DNA of 64,000 bases from Eledone cirrhosa (lineage: Eukaryota > Mollusca > Cephalopoda > Octopoda > Eledonidae). The translations under genes were made by a program, and so were the position numbers. Position 1 is the first letter of the stretch; every line of letters begins with the position of its first letter. Below are positions 54,280 to 61,473 of this stretch, piece by piece. The notes beneath the pieces were generated by a model. It searched no databases and was not told where the DNA came from. It saw only the letters and a list, made by a program, of their open reading frames with translations. The stretch is taken from contig OZ024740.1 of NCBI GenBank assembly GCA_964016885.1, forward strand, positions 8,638,450 to 8,702,449. The letters are read 5' to 3'.

Positions 54280-56178
54280 ATGTCAGTTTTGATTGTTATG
54301 TCAGTTTCGATTGGTATATCAGTTTGGATTGGTATGTCAGTTTCGATTGGTATATCAGTTTCGAATGGTATGTCAATCTCGATTGGTATGTCAGTTTCGA
54401 ATGGTATGTCAGTTTCGAATGGTATGTCAGTTTCTATTGGTATGTCTGTTTCGATTGGTATGACACTTTCTATTAGAATATCAGTTTCGTTTGATATATC
54501 AATAGAGGGACCAGCAGTGTTAGTCGAGGGGAGTATAATAAGTAAGGCAATCAAGGATATGAAGACTGGTAAGGCGGCTGGGCCTTCGGAAATAGTTACT
54601 GAGATGCTGAAGGCATCTGGCACGGTGGGACACACCATGGTCACCCGCATAGTTAACCAAGTCGTACAGAACGGGGTTGTTCCGAAGGACTGGCATAGCA
54701 GCATCATCGTTAACTGTTATAAGGGTAAAGGAGACGCCCTAGATAGGAGTAACTATAGAGGCATTAAATTAATCGACCAGGTCATGAAGGTCACGGAAAG
54801 AGTAATAGCGCAACTAATCAGAGAGAGAATTGACCTAGATGAAATGCAGTTCGGGTTTGTGTCAGGCAAAAGTACCACAGACGCTCTTTTCATAGTACGA
54901 CAACTACAAGAGAAGTACCTAGCTAAAGGTAAACCCCTCTACTTAGCTTTTGTCGACTTGGAGAAAGCCTTCGACAGAGTCCCCCGCTCCATTATCTGGT
55001 GGGCTCTTAGAAAACTAGGCGTTGACGAATGGCTTGTGAGGGCTATACAAGCCATGTATAAAGAAACAGTCAGCAAGGTTAGAATTAACAACGAATATAG
55101 TGAAGAGTTTAGCGTAAAAGTCGGCGTCCATCAGGGCTCTGTTCTCAGTCCACTACTATTTATTATTGCCCTTCAGGCCATAACAGAGGAGTTCAAGACA
55201 GGCTGCCCATGGGAACTCCTATACGCAGACGACCTGACACTCATAGCGGAATCAATGGCCGAGCTAGAGAAGAAATTCCAAACATGGAAGCACGGCCTAG
55301 AGTCAAAAGGACTTAAAATTAACCTGGCTAAGACCAAAGTACTAGTTTGTAGGAAAGAAAACAAGGCGGCGGTCCCTTCTGGGAAATGGTCGTGCTCGGT
55401 GTGTAGGAAAGGCGTAGGTAGAAACTCCATTTTATGTCCTAAATGCAAAGTATGGGTGCATAAAAGATGTAGTGGGATCACAGGTAGGCTAACTAAGAAC
55501 ATAGATTTTACATGTGGCCGGTGCTCTGGTGCAATAAGTAGCAGCAAGTGCCCACAAACTACTAGCTCTTTCAATTGCGCAGAGGGTTCTATAGAAATAG
55601 TGGACAGCTTCCGTTACCTGGGCGATAAGATCAGCAGTGGGGGAGGGTGCTCTGAAAGTACTGTAGCTAGAGTCAGAACTGGTTGGAAAAAGTTCAGAGA
55701 GCTTATACCACTATTAGCTGCTAAAGGGTTCTCACTAAAAATGAAAGGCAGGTTGTACGATGCCTGCATACGAACAGCAATGCTGCATGGCAGTGAGACC
55801 TGGGCATTGTGTGCAGAGGATATACGCAGACTAGAGAGGAACGAAGCTTGCATGCTCCGCTGGATGTGTAACAGTAATATACGTGAACGGCAAAGCATAA
55901 ACGAACTAAGGAATAAATTAGAGATAAGAGGGATCAGATGTTGTTTACTCGAGAGAAGGCTACGTTGGTATGGACACGTGATGCGCATGAAAGTCGATAG
56001 CTGTATAACAAAGTGCAGGGCAATGAAGATAGACGGTAGTCACGGAATAGGCAGACCTAGAAAAACCTGGGACGAGCTGATAAACTCCGACATCACACAC
56101 CTACACCTCTCCAAGACAATGTCACTGGACCGAGACCTTTGGCGGTACTCAGTAACAGAGAAGACCCGCCTTACCTAA
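54280..56178 (+). pseudogene. satellite-LINE fusion frame with intact RT region
   Basis: A 632-codon open frame. Residues 1-74 are translated satellite (MSV-type hexapeptides) and residues 75-632 are LINE. The insertion happened to keep the frame. The LINE part has RT motif A FVDLEKAFD (D226), motif B HQGSVLSPLLF (from H284), motif C YADD (315-318), a Cys4-His-Cys3 PHD-like finger (C372 to C415) and the C-terminal LHGSETWAL and RLRWYGHVMRM segments. It has no frameshift or stop, unlike copy A. It lacks the endonuclease, so it cannot act as a complete LINE. It could supply RT if transcribed, but no promoter is seen and the start lies in satellite. I class it as a truncated retrotransposon ORF. 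The genuine LINE coding part is 54502-56178. Confidence 0.88.
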
Positions 56179-56574
56179 ATATATAGTAAAACCTACTCCA
56201 GCCAGTAGGCATCTCTAACAAAATACACCCCGTCCCACCACCCCCACCCGATCCACACCACCCCGTTCTATGTAAAGTTATGTTGGTGCCGCGCCATCGA
56301 GGCCGAAACAAATGAGATCGTGTAGGTGTCACGACAAAAAAACACACAGTCCACGCTGTAATGTGGCCGTGTAGGCAACAGGGTAAAAACCTCCCAGACC
56401 CACACTGTAAATGTGGTTGGTGTTAGGAAGGGCATCCAACTGTAGAAAACCTGCCAGACAGTCCTATGCGAGCAAGACAATCACTCTTGCCTCAAGTGGG
56501 ACTACCCCCGTCCAAACCCATGCAAGCGTGGAACACGGACGTTAAACGTTGATGATGATGATGATGATGATGAT
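54502..56574 (+). mobile_element. 5'-truncated RTE-like LINE (copy B)
   Basis: A 2.07-kb LINE copy missing the leader and endonuclease. It starts at ATAGAGGGACCAGCAG, matching position about 6000 of copy A. It then has an uninterrupted RT, PHD-like finger and C-terminal region to TAA 56176-56178, a 3' UTR and a GAT tail ending at about 56574. The flanks GATATATCA and ATATCAG give a 6-bp target duplication when compared with the empty paralogues. The 3' UTR places it with the fragments at 785 and 2234. No copy of this insertion is seen elsewhere, so it came after the amplification of its surroundings or has simply not been copied. Confidence 0.93.
56179..56574 (+). other. LINE copy B 3' UTR and GAT tail
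   Basis: It matches the 3' UTRs at 1046-1440 and 2338-2845: CAGTAGGCATCTCTA, GAGATCGTGTAGGTGTCACG, GTTAGGAAGGGCATCCAAC, then CATGCAAGCGTGGAACACGG, GTTAAACGTT and GAT repeats. The terminal part is the same segment seen alone at 59520 and 61348. Confidence 0.85.
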
Positions 56575-59519
56575 ATCAGTTTCTATTGGTATGTCAGTTT
56601 TGATTGGTATGTCAGTTTCTATTGGTATATCAATTTCTATTGATATATCAGTTTCGATTAGTATGTCAGTTTCTATTGGTATATCAGTTTCGATTAATTT
56701 ATCAGTTTCCATTGGTAGTCAGTTTCGATTGGTATGTCAGTTTCTATTGGTATATCAGTTTCTATTGGTATGTCTGTTTCTATTGGTATGTCTGTTTCTA
56801 TTGGTATATCAGTTTCGATTGGTTTATCAGTTCCGATTGGTATGTCAATTTCGATTGGTATATCAGTTTGGATTGGTATATCAGTTTCGATCGGTATGTC
56901 AGTTTCGATTGCTATGTCAGTTTCGATTGTTATATCAGTTTTGAATGGTATGTCAATCTCGATTGGTATGTCAATTTCGATTGGTATATCAGTTTCGATT
57001 AGTATGTTAATTTCTATTGATATATCAGTTTCGATTGGTATATCAGTTGCGATTGGTATGTCAGTTTCTATTGGTATGTCTGTTTCTATTGTTCTATTGC
57101 TATATCAGTTGTGATTGGTATATCAGTTTCGATTGGTATATCAGTGTCGATTGGTATGTCAATTTCGATTGGTATATCAGTTTCGATTAGTATGTCAGTT
57201 TCTATTGGGATATCACTTTCGAATGGTATATCAGTTTCAATTGGTATGTCAGTTTCTAATGATATATCAGTTTCTATTGGTATGTCAGTTTCTATTGGTA
57301 TATCAGTTTCAATTGGTATGTCAGTTTCGATTAGTATATCAGTTTCTATTGGTATGTCAGTTTCGATTGGTATGTCAGTCTCGATTGTTATGTCAGTTTC
57401 GATTGTTATGTCAGTTTCGTTGGTATACCAGTTTCGATTGGTATATCAGTTTAGATTGGTATGTCAGTTTCGATTGGTAAGTCAGTTTCGATTGGTATAT
57501 CAGTTTCGATTGGTATGTCAGTTTCGATTGGTATATCAGTTTCGAATGGTATGTCAATCTCGATTGGTATGTCAGTTTCGAATGGTATGTCAGTTTCTAT
57601 TGTTATATCTGCTTTGATTGGTATGACAGTTTCGATTAGAAAATCAGTTTCTATAAGTATGTCAGTTTCTATTGGTATATCAGTTTCGATTGGTATATCA
57701 GTTTCGATTGGTATGTCAGTTTCTATTGGTATATCAATTTCGTTTGTTATATCAGTTTCGATTAGTACGTCAGTTTCTATTGGTATGTCAGTTTCGATTA
57801 GTTTATCAGTTTCTATTGGTATGTCAGTTTCGATTGGTATGTCAGTTTCTATTGGTATATCAGTTTCTATTGGTATATCAGTTTCTATTGGTATGTCTGT
57901 TTCTATTGCTATATCAGCTTCGATTGGTATATCAGTTTCGATTAATATATCAGTTTCGATTGGTATGTCACTTTCGATTGGTATGTCAGACTCGATTGTT
58001 ATGTCAGTTTCGATTGGTATGTCAGTTCCGATTGGTATACGAGTTTCGATTGGTATATCAGTTTAGATTTGTATGTCAGTTTCGATTGGTATATCAGTTT
58101 CAAATGGTATGTCAATCTCGATTGGTATGTCTGTTTCTATTGGTATGTCTGTTTCGATTGAAATATCAGTTCCGATTGGTATGTCAATTTCGACTGGTAT
58201 GTCAGTTTGGATTGGTATATCAGTTTCGATCGGTATGTCAGTTTCGATTGCTATGTCAGTTTCAATTGTTATATCAGTTTTGAATGGTATGTCAATCTCG
58301 ATTGGTATGTCAATTTCGATTGCTATATCAGTTTCGATTAGTATGTCAGTTTCTATTGGTATATCAGTTTCGATTGGTATATCAGTTTCTGTTGGTATGT
58401 CAGTTTTCGATTGGTATGTCAGTTTCTATTGGTATATCAGTTTCTATTGGTATGTCTGTTTCTATTGGTATATCAGTTTCAATTGGTATATCAGTTTCAA
58501 TTGGTATATCAGTTTCGATTGCTATGTCAGTTTCGATTGCTACGTCAGTTTCGATTGGTATGTTAGTTTCTATTGGTATGTCAGTTTCCATTAGTATATC
58601 AGTTTCTATTGGTATGTCTGTTTCGATTGGTATGTTAGTCTTAGATTTGTATGTCAGTTTCTATTGGTTTATCAGTTTCGATTGGTATGTCAGTTTCAAT
58701 TAGTATATCAGTTTCTATTGGTATGTCAGTTTCTATTGGTATATCAGTTTTGATTGGCATATCAGTTTCGATTGGTATGTCAGTTTCGATTGGTATGTCA
58801 GTTTTCGATTGGTATATCAGTCTTTATTGCTATATCAGTTTCTATTGGTATGTCAGTTTTGATTAGTATATCAGTTCCTATAGATATGTCAGTTTCGATT
58901 GGTATGTCAGTTTCTATTTGTATATCAGTTTCTATTGGTATGTCAGTTGCTATTGTATTGTTATATCAGTTTCTATTGGTATATCAGTTTCGATTGGTAT
59001 ATCAGTTTCGATTGGTATTTCAATCTCGATTGGTATGTCAGTTTCGATTGGTATATCAGTTTCAATTGGTATATCAGTTTCAATTGGTATATCAGTTGCG
59101 ATTGCTATGTCAGTTTCGATTGCTATGTCAGTTTCGATTGGTATGTTAGTTTCTATTGGTATGTCAGTTTTGATTAGTATATCAGTTTCTATTGGTATGT
59201 CTGTTTCGATTGGTATGTTAGTCTTAGATTTGTATGTCAGTTTCTATTGGTTTATCAGTTTCGATTGGTATGTCAGTTTCAATTAGTATATCAGTTTCTA
59301 TTGGTATGTCAGTTTCTATTGGTATATCAGCTTTGATTGGCATATCAGTTTCGATTGGTATGTCAGTTTCGATTGGTATGTCAGTTTTGATTAGTATATC
59401 AGTTCCTATAGGTATGTCAGTTTCCATTGGTATGTCAGTTTCTATTGGTATATCAGTTTCAATTGGTATGTCAATTTCGATTGGTATGTCAGTTTCGATT
59501 GGTATATCAGATTCGACTA
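56575..59519 (+). repeat. 18-bp satellite array right of LINE copy B
   Basis: The array continues in the monomer order expected after the empty site (compare 27459 onward), so the LINE simply split a higher-order unit. From about 58400 the composition changes. A new marker TTAGTCTTAGATTTG appears (58635, 59218) and the AATTGGTATATCAGTTTC class becomes common. Confidence 0.95.
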
Positions 59520-59645
59520 TCAAGTGGGACTACCCCCGTCCAAACCCATGCAAGCATGGAACACGGACGTTAAACGTTGATGATGATGATGATGATATAA
59601 CTTTCTATTGATATATCAGTTTCTATTGGTATGTCAGTTTCAATT
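57818..59645 (+). repeat. 1828-bp higher-order unit, copy 1
   Basis: First of two adjacent copies (the second is 59646-61473). All markers and frames recur at +1828, and no difference was noticed in the translated frames. The unit includes a 77-bp LINE tail (59520-59596), so foreign sequence is being carried along by array duplication. Confidence 0.92.
59520..59596 (+). mobile_element. 77-bp LINE 3' tail, copy 1
   Basis: TCAAGTGGGACTACCCCCGT, then the CATGCAAGCATGGAACACGG terminus and (GAT)n. It is the last about 77 bases of the copy B type 3' UTR and starts within the array after GATTCGACTA. It is either an extreme 5' truncation of the LINE or the tail of a SINE sharing that 3' end; nothing here separates the two. 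Confidence 0.85.
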
Positions 59646-61473
59646 GGTATGTCAGTTTCGATTGGTATGTCAGTTTCTATTGGTATATCAGTTTCTATTG
59701 GTATATCAGTTTCTATTGGTATGTCTGTTTCTATTGCTATATCAGCTTCGATTGGTATATCAGTTTCGATTAATATATCAGTTTCGATTGGTATGTCACT
59801 TTCGATTGGTATGTCAGACTCGATTGTTATGTCAGTTTCGATTGGTATGTCAGTTCCGATTGGTATACGAGTTTCGATTGGTATATCAGTTTAGATTTGT
59901 ATGTCAGTTTCGATTGGTATATCAGTTTCAAATGGTATGTCAATCTCGATTGGTATGTCTGTTTCTATTGGTATGTCTGTTTCGATTGAAATATCAGTTC
60001 CGATTGGTATGTCAATTTCGACTGGTATGTCAGTTTGGATTGGTATATCAGTTTCGATCGGTATGTCAGTTTCGATTGCTATGTCAGTTTCAATTGTTAT
60101 ATCAGTTTTGAATGGTATGTCAATCTCGATTGGTATGTCAATTTCGATTGCTATATCAGTTTCGATTAGTATGTCAGTTTCTATTGGTATATCAGTTTCG
60201 ATTGGTATATCAGTTTCTGTTGGTATGTCAGTTTTCGATTGGTATGTCAGTTTCTATTGGTATATCAGTTTCTATTGGTATGTCTGTTTCTATTGGTATA
60301 TCAGTTTCAATTGGTATATCAGTTTCAATTGGTATATCAGTTTCGATTGCTATGTCAGTTTCGATTGCTACGTCAGTTTCGATTGGTATGTTAGTTTCTA
60401 TTGGTATGTCAGTTTCCATTAGTATATCAGTTTCTATTGGTATGTCTGTTTCGATTGGTATGTTAGTCTTAGATTTGTATGTCAGTTTCTATTGGTTTAT
60501 CAGTTTCGATTGGTATGTCAGTTTCAATTAGTATATCAGTTTCTATTGGTATGTCAGTTTCTATTGGTATATCAGTTTTGATTGGCATATCAGTTTCGAT
60601 TGGTATGTCAGTTTCGATTGGTATGTCAGTTTTCGATTGGTATATCAGTCTTTATTGCTATATCAGTTTCTATTGGTATGTCAGTTTTGATTAGTATATC
60701 AGTTCCTATAGATATGTCAGTTTCGATTGGTATGTCAGTTTCTATTTGTATATCAGTTTCTATTGGTATGTCAGTTGCTATTGTATTGTTATATCAGTTT
60801 CTATTGGTATATCAGTTTCGATTGGTATATCAGTTTCGATTGGTATTTCAATCTCGATTGGTATGTCAGTTTCGATTGGTATATCAGTTTCAATTGGTAT
60901 ATCAGTTTCAATTGGTATATCAGTTGCGATTGCTATGTCAGTTTCGATTGCTATGTCAGTTTCGATTGGTATGTTAGTTTCTATTGGTATGTCAGTTTTG
61001 ATTAGTATATCAGTTTCTATTGGTATGTCTGTTTCGATTGGTATGTTAGTCTTAGATTTGTATGTCAGTTTCTATTGGTTTATCAGTTTCGATTGGTATG
61101 TCAGTTTCAATTAGTATATCAGTTTCTATTGGTATGTCAGTTTCTATTGGTATATCAGCTTTGATTGGCATATCAGTTTCGATTGGTATGTCAGTTTCGA
61201 TTGGTATGTCAGTTTTGATTAGTATATCAGTTCCTATAGGTATGTCAGTTTCCATTGGTATGTCAGTTTCTATTGGTATATCAGTTTCAATTGGTATGTC
61301 AATTTCGATTGGTATGTCAGTTTCGATTGGTATATCAGATTCGACTATCAAGTGGGACTACCCCCGTCCAAACCCATGCAAGCATGGAACACGGACGTTA
61401 AACGTTGATGATGATGATGATGATATAACTTTCTATTGATATATCAGTTTCTATTGGTATGTCAGTTTCAATT
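59646..61473 (+). repeat. 1828-bp higher-order unit, copy 2
   Basis: Direct tandem copy of 57818-59645 with the same markers and the same LINE tail. After about 61473 the order diverges (GGTATATCAGTTTAGAGTGG). Confidence 0.92.
61348..61424 (+). mobile_element. 77-bp LINE 3' tail, copy 2
   Basis: Identical by eye to 59520-59596 and offset by exactly 1828 bp with identical flanks. It arose by duplication of the array block and not by a new insertion. Confidence 0.88.

Larger units (their letters stand above)
7990..54501 (+). repeat. 18-bp satellite, main uninterrupted array (46.5 kb)
   Basis: About 2,580 monomers of GGTATRTCAGTTTCKATT without any non-array insertion seen and without any inversion. 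Most monomers are exactly 18 bp. Recurrent 19-mers (CAGTTTTCGATT, CAGGTTTCTATT) and shortened ones (GTTCCTGTTGTATATCAG, GGTAGTCAG, GGTACTCAG, GGTAGAAAGTTTTG) change the phase and serve as markers. Forward frames read (M/I)SVSIG, V(C/Y)QF(R/L)L and Y(V/I)SF(D/Y)W; one reverse frame reads PIETDI. All are broken repeatedly by stops and phase changes. Higher-order blocks listed separately cover much of it. Nothing else is seen here: no unique sequence longer than a few bases. Confidence 0.97.

Noticed and set aside
7990..54501. CRISPR array
   Set aside because: Repeats are directly adjacent with no spacers, and the LINEs show a eukaryotic context.
59520..59596. Independent tRNA-derived SINE
   Set aside because: No tRNA-like head or A/B boxes are present; the whole segment is explained as the last 77 bases of the LINE 3' UTR. 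A shared SINE tail remains possible but is unsupported.
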